From Celerinatantimonas diazotrophica (GTDB taxonomy: Bacteria > Pseudomonadota > Gammaproteobacteria > Enterobacterales > Celerinatantimonadaceae): a stretch of DNA of 64,000 nucleotides. The DNA lies in assembly GCF_004339545.1 (NCBI RefSeq), contig NZ_SMGD01000012.1, forward strand, positions 62,001 to 126,000, in the 5' to 3' direction. Below are positions 52,851 through 63,282 of the stretch, in pieces (position 1 is the stretch's first letter; each line of letters opens with the position of its first letter). A program made the translations under genes and the position numbers. The notes under the pieces are model-generated. The model saw only the letters and a program-made list of their open reading frames with translations, did not search any database and had not been told where the DNA came from.

Positions 52851-54407
52851 ATGTTAGATTCAAATGTAAAACAACAATTAGACACCTATTTTCAAAATAT
52901 CACTAATCCGATAGAAATAACTGTGTCTATCAATGATTCAGCTAAAGCCAAAGAGTTAGCAGAGCTTGCCCAAGAAGTTAGCGTAATATCGGATAAAATC
53001 AGTTGTCAGATCCATCATGTTCGTGATTCCCGGGCGCCTCTCATGCAGATTGCCCCTAAAGGTGAGACCCCTCGGATTGGTTTTGCCGGTATTCCAATGG
53101 GTCACGAATTTACCTCATTCGTTTTAGCCATACTGCAAGCGGGCGGCTACCCGATTAAAGAAGATGAGGCGGTTATTGAACAGGCGCGAGCGCTGGCTCA
53201 GCCCCTTAATTTTGAAGTCTATGCGTCATTATCTTGCCAAAACTGCCCGACCGTCGTTCAGGCTCTGAATGTATTGGCTCGCGTCAATCCACAAGTCACC
53301 ACCACGATGATTGATGGCGCGTTATTTAAAGAGGAAGTGGAACGGCGCAATATTCTGGCCGTACCGACCATCTACCTCAATGGCGAAGAATTTGGACAGG
53401 GGCGGATGACGCTGGCGGAAATCGTCAATAAGCTCGACAGTGGTGCGAGCGCAAAACAAGCCGAGCTGCTATCACAAAAAGACCCCTATGAAGTGTTAAT
53501 CGTTGGTGGGGGGCCGGCAGGGGCCGCCGCAGCTATCTATTCAGCACGCAAAGGGATCCGGACTGCAGTGGTTGCCGAACGTTTTGGGGGGCAAGTTTTG
53601 GATACGAATGCGATTGAAAACTTTATCTCTGTTGCAGCTACAGATGGCCCGAAATTAGCGGCAAGTTTGGAAGAGCATGTGCTTGATTACGACGTGGACA
53701 TTATCAAGCCACAGCGGGTTGCCAAATTGGCGAAGAACAAGCTGTTTGAATTGGAGTTGGAAAATGGTGCGCAGCTAAAAAGTAAAGTAGTCATTATTGC
53801 CACTGGAGCCCGTTGGCGAGAGATCAATGTGCCCGGTGAGCGTGAGTATCGAGGCAAAGGGGTGGCTTATTGCCCGCATTGTGATGGCCCGTTATTTAAA
53901 GGTAAACGAGTTGCTGTGATTGGTGGCGGTAACTCCGGGATCGAAGCTGCGATTGACTTGGCTGGTATCGTTGAACATGTGACGGTGCTGGAGTATTCCA
54001 ATACTCTAAGAGCCGATGAAGTGCTGCTGAAAAAAGTGCAGTCGATGCCGAATATTGACGTCCTCACTGAGGCAGCCACGACCGAAGTATTGGGGGATGG
54101 TCAGCGTGTCATAGGTTTAACCTACACCAACCGAGTAACAGGCGAAGCTGTACAGTTAAATGTAGCGGGGATCTTCGTTCAGATCGGATTGGTCCCTAAT
54201 AGTGAATGGCTTGAAGGAACGATGGTTGAGCTTACTTCTCGAGGTGAAGTGATTGTTGATACGAAAGGGCAGACCTCTATGCCGGGAGTTTTTGCCGCCG
54301 GAGATGTGACTAACAGTCCATATAAACAAATTATTATCTCGATGGGGCTCGGGGCAACGGCATCGCTTGGCGCTTTTGATTACCTGATTCGCAGTTCAGT
54401 TGAGTAA
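52851..54407 (+). CDS. ahpF: Alkyl hydroperoxide reductase flavoprotein AhpF
   Basis: NADH:peroxiredoxin oxidoreductase of 518 residues that reduces AhpC. The N-terminal tandem thioredoxin-fold domain carries the redox pair in [11 protein letters not shown] (about residue 127). The C-terminal thioredoxin-reductase-like part has the FAD motif [18 protein letters not shown], the active pair in YCPHCDGP and the NAD motif [16 protein letters not shown], ending [10 protein letters not shown]. Order ahpC-ahpF is universal in this group. Confidence 0.97.
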   Translation: MLDSNVKQQLDTYFQNITNPIEITVSINDSAKAKELAELAQEVSVISDKISCQIHHVRDSRAPLMQIAPKGETPRIGFAGIPMGHEFTSFVLAILQAGGYPIKEDEAVIEQARALAQPLNFEVYASLSCQNCPTVVQALNVLARVNPQVTTTMIDGALFKEEVERRNILAVPTIYLNGEEFGQGRMTLAEIVNKLDSGASAKQAELLSQKDPYEVLIVGGGPAGAAAAIYSARKGIRTAVVAERFGGQVLDTNAIENFISVAATDGPKLAASLEEHVLDYDVDIIKPQRVAKLAKNKLFELELENGAQLKSKVVIIATGARWREINVPGEREYRGKGVAYCPHCDGPLFKGKRVAVIGGGNSGIEAAIDLAGIVEHVTVLEYSNTLRADEVLLKKVQSMPNIDVLTEAATTEVLGDGQRVIGLTYTNRVTGEAVQLNVAGIFVQIGLVPNSEWLEGTMVELTSRGEVIVDTKGQTSMPGVFAAGDVTNSPYKQIIISMGLGATASLGAFDYLIRSSVE

Positions 54408-54434
54408 GTAGAACCTCGATTATTTCCCATTCCA

Positions 54435-54468
54435 ACGCACAATATTAATTCGATATTGTGCGTTTTTT
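54435..54468 (+). terminator. Intrinsic terminator of ahpCF
   Basis: ACGCACAATAT and ATATTGTGCGT form a perfect 11-pair stem followed by TTTTT. Confidence 0.93.
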
Positions 54469-54756
54469 ATGGTTACTAAAGCGCGATGACTGGTTTGCAC
54501 TGATATGTTAGTAGATATTGAGCCACAAACTTTTGCTTGGTCACCATTCGCATACAATTGATTAGTCAGATAGCAAAATAGCGATCTATCCCGTTAGTCT
54601 GAAATTCATTTAGTGTTCTTCGATGGCAGCCGCTAAGTAACTACTAAGTGCAGCAGGCCAGCACATCTCAATGCTCTGGTGGGGATGTATTATAAACTAC
54701 GTAATATATGAGCTGGTAATATCATTTGTGTAAAAATATCGCACATACTGGAGAGA
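54469..54756. other. Empty stretch between the ahpCF and crp terminators
   Basis: Nearly 290 bases between two convergent terminators. I see no open frame of interest, no repeat of the element family and no RNA-gene signal. Confidence 0.6.
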
Positions 54757-54790
54757 AGAAAAGTTAGCCATAAATTTTTATAGCTAACTT
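54757..54790 (-). terminator. Intrinsic terminator of crp
   Basis: On the minus strand AAGTTAGC and GCTAACTT pair around a 14-base AT-rich loop and are followed by TTCTTCTC, about 10 bases after the crp stop. Confidence 0.7.
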
Positions 54791-54799
54791 CTCTGTAAA

Positions 54800-55438
54800 T
54801 TATCGAGTTCCAAATACGACAATCGTTTTACCATGAGCCGAGATCAGATTCTGCTCTTCTAACATTTTTAAGATACGACCAACGGTTTCTCGTGAACAAC
54901 CGACAATCTGTCCTATTTCCTGACGGGTAATTTTAATTTGCATGCCATCTGGGTGTGTCATTGCATCAGGCTGTTTGGCAAGATTCAGCAGTGTTTGGGC
55001 AATTCGCCCGGTGACATCTAAAAATGCCAGATTCCCCACCTTCTGACTGGTGACCTGCAGACGTTTAGCCATTTGAGTGGACAGTCGCATTAAAATATCA
55101 GGATTGACCTGAATCAACTGGCGAAACTTTTTGTAGGATATTTCGGCAACTTCGCACGGAGTTTTAGCCCGGATCCACGCACTGCGAGTTGATTCTTCAT
55201 CTTCTTCAAATAGCCCTAGTTCACCCATAAAATCACCTTGATTCAGGTAAGAGAGGATCATCTCTTTGCCCTCATCGTCCTTAATCAGAACGGCTACTGA
55301 ACCTTTCACGATATAATAAAGGGTTTCAGCCTTTTCGCCTGCGTGAATGAGGGTACTTTTAGAAGGGTATTTATGAATATGACAGTGTGATAGAAACCAT
55401 TCTAATACAGGGTCCGATTGAGGTTTTCCGAGTACCAT
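54800..55438 (-). CDS. crp: cAMP receptor protein
   Basis: Global regulator of catabolite control, 212 residues (E. coli 210). It is almost identical to E. coli CRP in the cAMP-binding domain ([30 protein letters not shown]) and in the DNA-reading helix ([16 protein letters not shown]). Two extra residues lie in the acidic loop after GLFEE (EEDEEST). I use the ATG at 55438 after AGGA, giving VLGKPQ; the frame extends 27 codons further without conservation. It is divergent from the yhfA-type gene, as in E. coli. Confidence 0.97.
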   Translation of the reverse strand: MVLGKPQSDPVLEWFLSHCHIHKYPSKSTLIHAGEKAETLYYIVKGSVAVLIKDDEGKEMILSYLNQGDFMGELGLFEEDEESTRSAWIRAKTPCEVAEISYKKFRQLIQVNPDILMRLSTQMAKRLQVTSQKVGNLAFLDVTGRIAQTLLNLAKQPDAMTHPDGMQIKITRQEIGQIVGCSRETVGRILKMLEEQNLISAHGKTIVVFGTR

Positions 55439-55762
55439 AGGTAGTCCTCTATATTTTTGTAGTTTTATATTGAAATAGTGCAAGAAATCCGAGCACTTCG
55501 ATTCATCCCTTAAGCTCATAGCATAAGCGGCTTGAACAGTCGCTGCAAGAGGCTTTTTTGCAATATACAGGCTTCGGTTTCGCTAAAGCTCAATTGCTTA
55601 TCTTTAAATTTGCCAACTATTACAATTAACTAGAAAGATATCAAGTTAATAGCTTGTAAAATTATTCTGTTTTAGAACGTGCTGATGTCAATAGCGCTAG
55701 CCTTTCCGGTTGAGGTTGATTAAGCTGATGCACTATTTGAAATGGAGCAGTAGGAGTAATTG
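55439..55762. other. crp / yhfA divergent control region
   Basis: These 324 bases separate the two divergent starts. Promoters for both genes must lie here. I found no convincing consensus promoter pair, CRP site or hairpin by eye. The yhfA ribosome-binding site AGGAG is at 55752-55756. Confidence 0.4.
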
Positions 55763-56173
55763 ATGCAAGCAAAAGTGAAATGGGCTGGTGATATGCAGTT
55801 CATTGGAGAATCCGGTTCCGGCCATACGATCGTCATGGATGGCAATGGCGCGAAAACGGCGGCAAGTCCCATGGAAATGGTGTTGTTGGCCGCGGGTGGT
55901 TGTAGTTCAATTGATGTGGTCTCGATTTTAAATAAAGCACGCCAACCGATTTGCGATTGCCAGGTCGAACTAACGACTGAGCGAGCGGAGACTGCTCCTC
56001 GAGTTTTTACTAAAATCAATCTACATTTCACGGTCACCGGTTCCAGTGAGCTCAGTGAGAAACAGGTTGCTCGGGCAGTTGATCTATCGATGGAAAAATA
56101 TTGCTCAGTATCACTGATGCTTTCCAAACATTGCCCGATTGAACACAGCTACGAAGTGGTGATTAACCAATAG
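55763..56173 (+). CDS. yhfA: OsmC-family protein YhfA
   Basis: A 136-residue OsmC/Ohr-fold protein. The fold's two functional cysteines are in place: one in AAGGCSSIDVV and one in LSKHCPIEH. VKWAGDMQFIGESGSGHTIVMD is the YhfA-type start. OsmC and Ohr proteins are thiol peroxidases for organic hydroperoxides; YhfA itself is less studied. The ATG at 55763 follows AGGAG. It converges on prkB. Confidence 0.9.
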   Translation: MQAKVKWAGDMQFIGESGSGHTIVMDGNGAKTAASPMEMVLLAAGGCSSIDVVSILNKARQPICDCQVELTTERAETAPRVFTKINLHFTVTGSSELSEKQVARAVDLSMEKYCSVSLMLSKHCPIEHSYEVVINQ

Positions 56174-56188
56174 TGCCTATAGCAGCGT

Positions 56189-57058
56189 CTAACGGACGCT
56201 GCCTGTTTGTAATAATTGCTCTAAAATGGGCAATAAGATCAGTTCCATCGCAAAGCCAATTTTCCCACCTGGGACTACCATGGTGTCGATACGCGACATA
56301 AACGAGCCATCAATCATTTGCAGCAGATATGGAAAATCGATATTTTTCATGCCGCGAAAACGCACCACTAACATGCTTTCATCTGCGCTCGGAATTGACT
56401 TAGCACTAAAGGGGTTAGACGTATCGACGGTGGGAACCCGCTGAAAGTTAATGTGAGTGCGTGAGAACTGTGGGGTAATGTAGTTGATGTAGTCATCCAT
56501 CGAACGCACGATGGACTCTTGCACCGCTTCACGCGAGTGACCTCGTTCAGTGGTGTCACGGATCAGTTTTTGGATCCATTCTAAGTTGACGATAGGCACC
56601 ATGCCGATGAGTAGGTCAACATGCTGGGAGACGTTGATATCTTCCCAGACGACACCGCCATGTAGCCCCTCGTAAAAGAGTAGATCCGTATCCGCTGACA
56701 ATTCTTGCCAAGGGGTGAATGTACCCGGCATCTGATTGTAAGGAACTGCATCATCAAAAGTGTGTAAGTAGCGCCGATAACGCCCTGTCCCCTCTTCGCC
56801 ATATTCTTTAAAAAAATCATGTAGCAGCTGAAAGTCATTGGCTTCGGCGCCAAAATAGCTAATATGGCGACCCTGTTCGCGCGCTTTGCGGATCGCAATA
56901 TCCATTTCAGGTCGGGTATAGCGGTGAAAACTATCCCCTTCGATAAAGGCTGCTCGTTGATGAAGTTGGCGAAATAAGTGAGCAAATACTTCACTAGTTG
57001 TGGTTGTTCCTGCTCCTGATGAGCCAGTAACAGCGATGATAGGGTGTTTGCTTGACAT
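56189..57058 (-). CDS. prkB: Phosphoribulokinase-family protein PrkB
   Basis: A 289-residue P-loop kinase, the same length as E. coli PrkB. TGSSGAGTTTTSEVF is the nucleotide loop. EGDSFHRYTRPEMD, YFGAEANDF, LLFYEGLHGG and GMVPIVNLEWIQKLIRDT match the class I phosphoribulokinase family. No RuBisCO gene is present and this gene is conserved beside crp in non-autotrophic gammaproteobacteria, so its physiological substrate is uncertain. It follows yheU by 26 bases on the same strand. Confidence 0.92.
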   Translation of the reverse strand: MSSKHPIIAVTGSSGAGTTTTSEVFAHLFRQLHQRAAFIEGDSFHRYTRPEMDIAIRKAREQGRHISYFGAEANDFQLLHDFFKEYGEEGTGRYRRYLHTFDDAVPYNQMPGTFTPWQELSADTDLLFYEGLHGGVVWEDINVSQHVDLLIGMVPIVNLEWIQKLIRDTTERGHSREAVQESIVRSMDDYINYITPQFSRTHINFQRVPTVDTSNPFSAKSIPSADESMLVVRFRGMKNIDFPYLLQMIDGSFMSRIDTMVVPGGKIGFAMELILLPILEQLLQTGSVR

Positions 57059-57084
57059 AATGATTCCTGTATCGTGGCGTCCGG

Positions 57085-57324
57085 TTACTTCATCGTGCTT
57101 GACTGCTGGGCTTTAAAATCTTGGATTGACATCAAATTAACCGATTCATGTAACTCAGAATAAACGACTACAATATCGCCTGACTCAAGCTGGGTGCGCA
57201 GTGCATTGACTTTTTGGGCAAACGAGAGCTCTTCAGAGCCATAATCAGTGCCTTCTCGCAGCACGAAAGATTCCAATAAATTGGTGAGCGTTTCCTGATT
57301 AAGTTGTTGCCAAGGAATAATCAT
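57085..57324 (-). CDS. yheU: YheU family protein
   Basis: A 79-residue protein with [28 protein letters not shown] and [14 protein letters not shown], clearly homologous to E. coli YheU (72 residues), of unknown function. The frame extends to 57375, but the ATG at 57324 after AGGTG gives the family start. The pair yheU-prkB is conserved. Confidence 0.9.
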   Translation of the reverse strand: MIIPWQQLNQETLTNLLESFVLREGTDYGSEELSFAQKVNALRTQLESGDIVVVYSELHESVNLMSIQDFKAQQSSTMK

Positions 57325-57719
57325 CAATACACCTATTTGCAGAAGATATTGAATTGTTATCATACAACAGATCATCGATCCTGTTTAATTCAATTATTTT
57401 TCATCATCCCGATAACGAAATACAGCAGTTAATAACTATTATAACTAGTTGTTTTAATAGTTATTTGTGTTTTGACATACGTTGAAATCGGTGGCTGGTT
57501 TGGATAGAGTTCAAGGCGCAATGCCGCGTCGGCCGATGATTCCTCCGGCCGTATACGCCATCAAATGGTTACTCAACGAGAGCTGGATGGTGAGCGGTTG
57601 TTGTGAAGAGATCGGCTAAACACACCGAACCATCTCGAGCCTTTATATATAAGCTGATGTTGCTGCTGAAGACCGATAACGACAACCGTGTGATGCTTTA
57701 TTGATACGGCTTAATAGCG
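57325..57719. other. Intergenic stretch with an AT-rich inverted repeat
   Basis: The first 100 bases should hold the yheU promoter. An inverted repeat AATAACTATTA (57431-57441) / TAATAGTTATT (57455-57465) brackets the palindrome AACTAGTT, perhaps an operator. The remaining 250 bases to the GH28 stop show short protein-like frames with stops, suggesting decayed coding DNA of unknown origin. Confidence 0.45.
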
Positions 57720-59048
57720 CTAGGGTATCTGTACAATCGGATGAATGTCCCAATTTTTTGGCAGAGTAGGGGGTCTTTCAATGATCAGATGTTCAAGATG
57801 CAACTGTTCAACCCCCTGTGTATAGATGGCGGGCAGACCCTTGGGGTAGGGTTCGACCCCAAAAGCTTGCCCGGTATTAGGGTTCAGTCGATAAGCATTA
57901 TCTAATCCCATGCCAGTCGGATGCTCCGGATTACAGGGCGGACGCACATCGTATAATCCTTGTTCAGTGTGATCATTGATGCATTGTTGCATGTGTAGGT
58001 GATTTAGCAAGATATGCTGCAAACTACCCGAGGTATCTGTATGCATATTAATGGCGCCTTCGGCAGTTCCGCTAAAATGCGAGAAACTGACCCAACGAAT
58101 CGCCCCAGGAGTAACCGCTGGATCGCGATGGCGACAGGAGATAAAAATCGGATCGGCTTTGCCCCAATGGCAAGGGTGGACATGGTGGCAAGCAAAGTTG
58201 ATGTGAGTGAATCGGAGCCGTTGAATGACGCCGCCATCACGACTGACGATACCAATTGCGCGGTTGCTATCATAGATGGTGCAATGGTTCACACTAATAT
58301 CGTTAATTGCAGCAAAGGTTTCAGTGCCAATTTTGAATGCACAACTGTATGAACGAAGTAGACAATTTTGCACTAACACATGTTCGGTCGGGCGACGGAG
58401 TTCGCTGGGTTTATCGGTAGTTTTGAGACAAATACCATCATCAGCAGAGCTAAAATGACAATTGCTGATCTGGACATATTGGCAACTATCGATATCAAGT
58501 GCGTCGGTATTTGCCATGGTTAGGTCATTGTTGATCGTGAGTTGGTCGATAAATATATGTGCCGAACTGACTAAATGAACAGTCCACATGGGGGCATCAA
58601 TAATCGTGAAATCGCGCAGTCGGATCTGCTGGCAATCTTCAAATACGATTAAGCGCGGGCGATGTAGCGCAGGCAAACGATAGCCTTGTTCATCTGCTTG
58701 CGTCGTAAAATAAGCGTTGGCGTTGCCGTTGATCACTCCGGGGCCTGCAATCGTGATATTTTGTTGATGGCGGGCATAAAGCATGGCGCGATCTGAGTTT
58801 TCCGCAATAGATAAGGTGGGGGCTCCTTGAAAGTCCTGATAGTCAGGGCTAGCTATTAGCTCAGCCCCTGCCTCTAACCACAGATATAAATTTGAAGGTA
58901 ATTGTAATGCCCCGATTCGATAGCGTCCGGTCGGGATTGTCAGCGTGCCGCCACCGGCTTGAGCGATCTGGTCGAGGGCCTGTTGAAATTCAGTGCTGAC
59001 ATCTTGTTGACCTTGGTGGTGAGCAAGAGCGGTTAGCGTTATTTGCAT
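57720..59048 (-). CDS. GH28 family glycoside hydrolase (polygalacturonase-like), cytoplasmic
   Basis: A 442-residue right-handed beta-helix enzyme. The GH28 catalytic residues are visible: NTDALDID (residues 180-187) for the first Asp, and SADDGICLKT (201-210) for the double Asp. AFKIGTETF replaces the usual GHG-S strand and GIVSRDGG lies where the RIK motif would be, so the active site is divergent. There is no signal peptide, so it acts on imported oligosaccharide. It is the last gene of the minus-strand transporter operon, 32 bases after the second permease. The ATG at 59048 is preferred to a TTG at 59054. Confidence 0.85.
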   Translation of the reverse strand: MQITLTALAHHQGQQDVSTEFQQALDQIAQAGGGTLTIPTGRYRIGALQLPSNLYLWLEAGAELIASPDYQDFQGAPTLSIAENSDRAMLYARHQQNITIAGPGVINGNANAYFTTQADEQGYRLPALHRPRLIVFEDCQQIRLRDFTIIDAPMWTVHLVSSAHIFIDQLTINNDLTMANTDALDIDSCQYVQISNCHFSSADDGICLKTTDKPSELRRPTEHVLVQNCLLRSYSCAFKIGTETFAAINDISVNHCTIYDSNRAIGIVSRDGGVIQRLRFTHINFACHHVHPCHWGKADPIFISCRHRDPAVTPGAIRWVSFSHFSGTAEGAINMHTDTSGSLQHILLNHLHMQQCINDHTEQGLYDVRPPCNPEHPTGMGLDNAYRLNPNTGQAFGVEPYPKGLPAIYTQGVEQLHLEHLIIERPPTLPKNWDIHPIVQIP

Positions 59049-59080
59049 CGACAAAACTTCCTTAACAAAAGATGGGCGAG

Positions 59081-59896
59081 TTATTTAACTGCACCTTCGG
59101 TGACACCGCTGATAAATTTGCGCTGAAAGATGATAAAGACGCAGATTAACGGAATAATGACGATCATTGCCCCTGCCATGAGTACCGGAATATCAATGGT
59201 ATTGCGGTTTTGAAAGAACATCATGCCAATTGGGAGGGTACGCAAGCTATCTTGATTGACCAAAATCAGTGGGATCAAAAACTCATTCCAGGTCCAGATA
59301 AACAACAGTAATGCCAATGTCGATAGCGTCGGAATAATCGAGGGGATCAAGACCTTCCAGAGCACTTGCCAACGTGGCGTTTGATCCATGACTGCAGCTT
59401 CAAGTAGTTCTTTGGGGACCTGCCGAAAGGCCGTGGCGACCATCAATGTTGTAAACGGTAATGATAAAGCCACTTGTGGCAGGATCAGTGCCCAATAAGT
59501 ATTGGTTAATCCCATTAAGCGGAGTTCTTGGTATAGCGGAATAATGAAAGATTCCGAGGGCAGTACCATCCCTAAAGCCATCAATGCCGCGATTAATGTT
59601 TTACCGGGTATCTTTAAAAAAACAAAGGCGAAGCCAGATAAAATCCCAAGAAACAGACTACTGACCACGACCGGGATGACGACAATCACTGAGTTGAGAA
59701 AATAGGTCCGAAAATGTCCCTGGTGCCAAGCTTGGATGTAATTGCGTAAATCGATATGACTTGGTAAAACGAACAACCCTTGGAATAACTCCGATTGGGT
59801 TTTAAACGACGCGGCGAGCACCATCAGAAACGGGGCCACCGTCAGGAGTCCAAGTAGCCATAAAAATAAGCGCGAAATCGTGAAATTTTTTAGCAT
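59081..59896 (-). CDS. Carbohydrate ABC importer permease, MalG type
   Basis: A 271-residue inner-membrane permease of the CUT1 class with six helices. The EAA loop for ATPase docking is KELLEAAVMDQTPRWQVLWKVLIPSIIP-like (EAAxxD...P). TWNEFLIPLILV near the C-terminus is typical of MalG-type subunits. It overlaps the MalF-type gene by seven bases. Confidence 0.9.
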   Translation of the reverse strand: MLKNFTISRLFLWLLGLLTVAPFLMVLAASFKTQSELFQGLFVLPSHIDLRNYIQAWHQGHFRTYFLNSVIVVIPVVVSSLFLGILSGFAFVFLKIPGKTLIAALMALGMVLPSESFIIPLYQELRLMGLTNTYWALILPQVALSLPFTTLMVATAFRQVPKELLEAAVMDQTPRWQVLWKVLIPSIIPTLSTLALLLFIWTWNEFLIPLILVNQDSLRTLPIGMMFFQNRNTIDIPVLMAGAMIVIIPLICVFIIFQRKFISGVTEGAVK

Positions 59897-60768
59897 GTTC
59901 TACGTTCTCGAATCATAAGATGAATCAGGCCATTAACAATAAAAATAATCAACATGCTTAAGATGGCGACCGCTGAGGCATAGCCAAAGTGACGCAGATC
60001 GAAGCCCTGTTGGTACATATACATATTGGTAACTAGCGTTGAGGTTCCCGGGCCACCGCGCGTCATCACAAAAATAAGGTCAAAGGCTTTTAGACTAGCG
60101 ATCACCGTTAAAATTAAAGCCACTTTGATCTCAGGACGCAGTCCGGGCAGCGTGATCCGTTTGAATTTTTGCCAGCTTGATGAACCATCGAGTTCGGCTG
60201 CTTCATGGATGGATGGGTCCATTCGTTGGATCCCGGCCATAAATAACACCAAACAGAAGCCAAAAAAGTACCAAATAGCAACCATGCCAGTTGCAGGAAG
60301 TGCCCAAGTAAAATCACCCAACCAAGCGATCGCTAACTGTGGCATGCCGATGAAACGAAAAAATTGATCGATCGGGCCAAATGCAGGGTTATATAGCCAG
60401 CGCCAAACGACCCCTAAAACAGCCATTGGCATCACATAGGGTAAGAAAAAAAGTGCTCTGAGTAGCGTTAACTCTTTACTTCCTTTGAGTTGATTCAGAA
60501 AGCTACACAGCGCTAACCCAAGAGTTATTGGAAAGAGCGTGTAGAACAGCATTAAGATGACGTTATTTCCAACGGCGATCCAAAATTGATAATCGCCAAA
60601 AATTGCGACAAAATTTTGCATTCCAACAAAAATGGGCCAACCGCTGCCATCCCAAGCCGTTAAACTGATTAATAATGAAGCAATTAATGGAAAAAGCAAA
60701 AATACGCTATAGATAAGTAGTGCTGGCAGTATATACAGTGAGTTTTTTAATAACGAGCGATTGAGCAT
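59890..60768 (-). CDS. Carbohydrate ABC importer permease, MalF type
   Basis: A 292-residue CUT1 permease, heterodimer partner of the preceding MalG-type protein. The EAA loop reads HEAAELDGSSSWQKFKRITLPGL, and FDLIFVMTRGGPGTST follows, as in UgpA/MalF proteins. It lies 58 bases after the binding-protein gene, on the same strand. Confidence 0.9.
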   Translation of the reverse strand: MLNRSLLKNSLYILPALLIYSVFLLFPLIASLLISLTAWDGSGWPIFVGMQNFVAIFGDYQFWIAVGNNVILMLFYTLFPITLGLALCSFLNQLKGSKELTLLRALFFLPYVMPMAVLGVVWRWLYNPAFGPIDQFFRFIGMPQLAIAWLGDFTWALPATGMVAIWYFFGFCLVLFMAGIQRMDPSIHEAAELDGSSSWQKFKRITLPGLRPEIKVALILTVIASLKAFDLIFVMTRGGPGTSTLVTNMYMYQQGFDLRHFGYASAVAILSMLIIFIVNGLIHLMIRERRTC

Positions 60769-60826
60769 TAAGCAACTCCTTATATCGGACTCGGCTTACA
60801 ATGCTGTAAGCCGAGCCTCTGGACAA

Positions 60827-62161
60827 TCAATGCGAGAGTGATGCGATATATTTTTGATAGTCTTTATCGAGAACATCGGTTAACTGTTTCGGAGTCATTC
60901 GTCCCCCCATTAACTTTTGCACACTTTGATTAATGGTCGTTAACATAGTCGGTGTTGCCCAATCGATATAATGACCTAATGCATTGTTTTGATTGACCTC
61001 GACCCAAACGTGATGGACATCGCTTAATAAAGGATTATTGGCTGGCAGTTTGGCATTTTTGGTGACCGCCGCCGCTAAAAAGCCGTGTTGTAACCACGCA
61101 TTGGCAACTTTTTCAGATACTAACTCATTGATAAACGCTGCTGCTGCATCACGTTGGGCTTTGGTTTTGGCCGCAGTTGTAATGGAAAATGGTAAATCGG
61201 TTCCTCCTTCCATTAATGGATGAGGGACACCTTTAAATTTGGGCAATGCCGCAAAATGGATATCTTTATTGGCTTTGAACTGTCCCATATACCAAGTACC
61301 GCTGATAAAGAAAGCAGATTGGCCATTTTGGAATAAAGTGGCTGCATCATCATGCCCAATGCCCTGAAAACCTTGGAAGAAGTAACCTTTTTTGGCCCAT
61401 GTCTGCATGAGTTTTGCCGCACGAACGAGTCGCGGATCATGGAATGTGCCACCTTGATCATAAATGAGCTTGTCAAGGGGCTTACGTTGACTGCTATCAA
61501 TCTGGTCTTGCCATAAGGCGCTAAGCATTTGCTGACCTGCGTTGCCATCTAATAGACCCAGCATCATCGGTGCCACGCCCTGTTTTTTTAGTTTCGCCAT
61601 GTCAGCATTGAGCTGAACCATCGTTTTGGGAACGCTGAGCCCCGCTTTATCTAAAACGGCTTTATTATAATAAAAACCAACCATCTCCCCTAAACTTGCG
61701 ACGCCATATAATGCACCCTTGCCAAACTTAAGCTCTTTTGACCAGCGATTGCTTTTTAAAATGGAAGGTGGGAATCGTTCTGTCCAGTGATATTGTTTGG
61801 CATAACGATCCATGGGGACTAACAATTTTTGTTTCACTAATGCACCCATGTCACCGCCGCCCTGATTCACTTGGGCCACCTGTGGCCCTCCGCCAGATGA
61901 GAGGGCTAATTTCAGTGGAATACGCATATCTTCAAAGGAATGGACCGAACGGTTGATTTTGATATTTGGATGTTGGGCGCTGAAATCTTTAATTGCTTGG
62001 TTGATGACAGCCATTTGTTCAGGGTAGTTATAAATATCCCACTCTTTTAATGTAATAGAAGTTGTCGCGTGCACCGCGGGAATGACGGCAACCCCCACTA
62101 AAGTTGCTATCGATAAGCTGGTGTAACGTATCCAGTTATGAATAGATTGTGGATTTGGCAT
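60827..62161 (-). CDS. Periplasmic sugar-binding protein (solute-binding family 1)
   Basis: A 444-residue secreted binding protein. A signal peptide ([17 protein letters not shown], no lipobox) is cleaved near residue 33. [53 protein letters not shown] and [14 protein letters not shown] are typical of CUT1 binding proteins. It is the first gene of the operon binding protein, MalF-type permease, MalG-type permease, GH28. The companion ATPase lies across the divergent promoter at 63283. Confidence 0.9.
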   Translation of the reverse strand: MPNPQSIHNWIRYTSLSIATLVGVAVIPAVHATTSITLKEWDIYNYPEQMAVINQAIKDFSAQHPNIKINRSVHSFEDMRIPLKLALSSGGGPQVAQVNQGGGDMGALVKQKLLVPMDRYAKQYHWTERFPPSILKSNRWSKELKFGKGALYGVASLGEMVGFYYNKAVLDKAGLSVPKTMVQLNADMAKLKKQGVAPMMLGLLDGNAGQQMLSALWQDQIDSSQRKPLDKLIYDQGGTFHDPRLVRAAKLMQTWAKKGYFFQGFQGIGHDDAATLFQNGQSAFFISGTWYMGQFKANKDIHFAALPKFKGVPHPLMEGGTDLPFSITTAAKTKAQRDAAAAFINELVSEKVANAWLQHGFLAAAVTKNAKLPANNPLLSDVHHVWVEVNQNNALGHYIDWATPTMLTTINQSVQKLMGGRMTPKQLTDVLDKDYQKYIASLSH

Positions 62162-62669
62162 AATTGTATCCTCTTTTCATCAAGTTTCATGATGGATGTT
62201 GGTCGTGTCACATCAACTATTCCGAACATTCTATATATAGACTTACTTATTTTTATATATAAAGTAAAGTTGTTTCTTTCTAGATTGTCCTCGGATTTCG
62301 ATCTGGATCTAAAAAACATTAAATCATTTCTTAGTTATAAATTATTGTGCTACAAAAAACTGAGAGCTATTCGATGGTGAGATTAAAAGCTGATAACTGG
62401 CTAATTTACTAGATTTTTCAACTTATTATTATTGTTTCATTAGGTTATTAATCTATTTTTTTAGGGTTCCTATTGAGTGAGTTGGATAGAACCACTTTTT
62501 GCCATGATTGGTTACAGCTCTCATAACAGACTCTCGGTTGCCATCAGGCTCATAAAATAGAACACCCACACTGAATAACACTTGCATGGAAACCATATTT
62601 ATTATTTACTAAAAATTAAGTTTGATGATTTATTCATCACCGTTTACTGATGGTATAAGGAGTTATCCG
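62162..62669. other. Divergent control region of the carbohydrate locus
   Basis: About 500 bases of AT-rich DNA between the binding-protein gene and the GNAT gene. A palindrome TCTATATATAGA lies about 70 bases from the binding-protein start. The GNAT ribosome-binding site AAGGAG is at 62657-62662. I see no operator matching the porin's GGAAAnCGnTTTCC sites. Confidence 0.45.
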
Positions 62670-63281
62670 ATGGATCAGCCAGCTGCTTTCATTCGCCATG
62701 CTAAGCTCACGGATAAGCCAGCGCTTTACCAGATTTGTCTACAGACGGCGAAGGCTGGAGAAGATGCAACGGGTTTATATAGTGATCAAGAGTATCCAGG
62801 CCAACTTTATGTGGTCCCTTATTTACTGTTCGAGCCGCAGTTTGCCTTTGTTTTAGAGATGGACCAGCAAGTGGTCGGATATGTTGTTGCAACTGCCGAT
62901 ACAGCTCATTTCGAGAAAACACTCGGGGAGCTATGGTGGCCCCAATTAAGAACACAATATGCCTCGCGAGAAGAAATTGCGCCTTTAGATCACAAAGTTC
63001 TGGGTCAGATTCGCAATCCATCGCAAGCCAGCCCGGAGTTGTTAGAACGCTGGCCGGCACATTTGCATATTAATTTACTACCCCAAGCACAGTCTGGCGG
63101 ATGGGGGCGGAAGATGATGACTCATCAACTTTGTGCGCTCAAGGACGCCGGTGTCAGTGGTGTGCATTTAGGGGTGAATTTAGCCAATGAAAAAGTCTGT
63201 CAATTCTATGAAAAAGTCGGCTTTGAGACCATTTTTCGCAGCCATGCAATATATATGGGGCTGCGTTTAGACGAGGAATAA
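62670..63281 (+). CDS. GNAT-family N-acetyltransferase
   Basis: A 203-residue acetyl-CoA-dependent transferase. [20 protein letters not shown] is the central sheet. [10 protein letters not shown] is a variant acetyl-CoA loop (Q/RxxGxG/A form), followed by [23 protein letters not shown], the usual GNAT ending. The middle insert (WWPQLRTQY...LHINLLPQ) recalls the acetyltransferase-like domain found in O-GlcNAcase-type proteins. I use the ATG at 62670 after AAGGAG; the frame is open to 62622. One base separates it from the ATPase gene, so it is in the same transcript. The substrate may be a sugar, but this is inference. Confidence 0.8.
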   Translation: MDQPAAFIRHAKLTDKPALYQICLQTAKAGEDATGLYSDQEYPGQLYVVPYLLFEPQFAFVLEMDQQVVGYVVATADTAHFEKTLGELWWPQLRTQYASREEIAPLDHKVLGQIRNPSQASPELLERWPAHLHINLLPQAQSGGWGRKMMTHQLCALKDAGVSGVHLGVNLANEKVCQFYEKVGFETIFRSHAIYMGLRLDEE

Positions 63282-63282
63282 G

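Noticed and set aside
62197-62212. Possible CRP site TGTTG-N6-TCACA before the binding-protein gene
   Set aside because: Only one half-site is good and it lies within about 40 bases of the start codon, inside the likely leader; by eye it is not above background.
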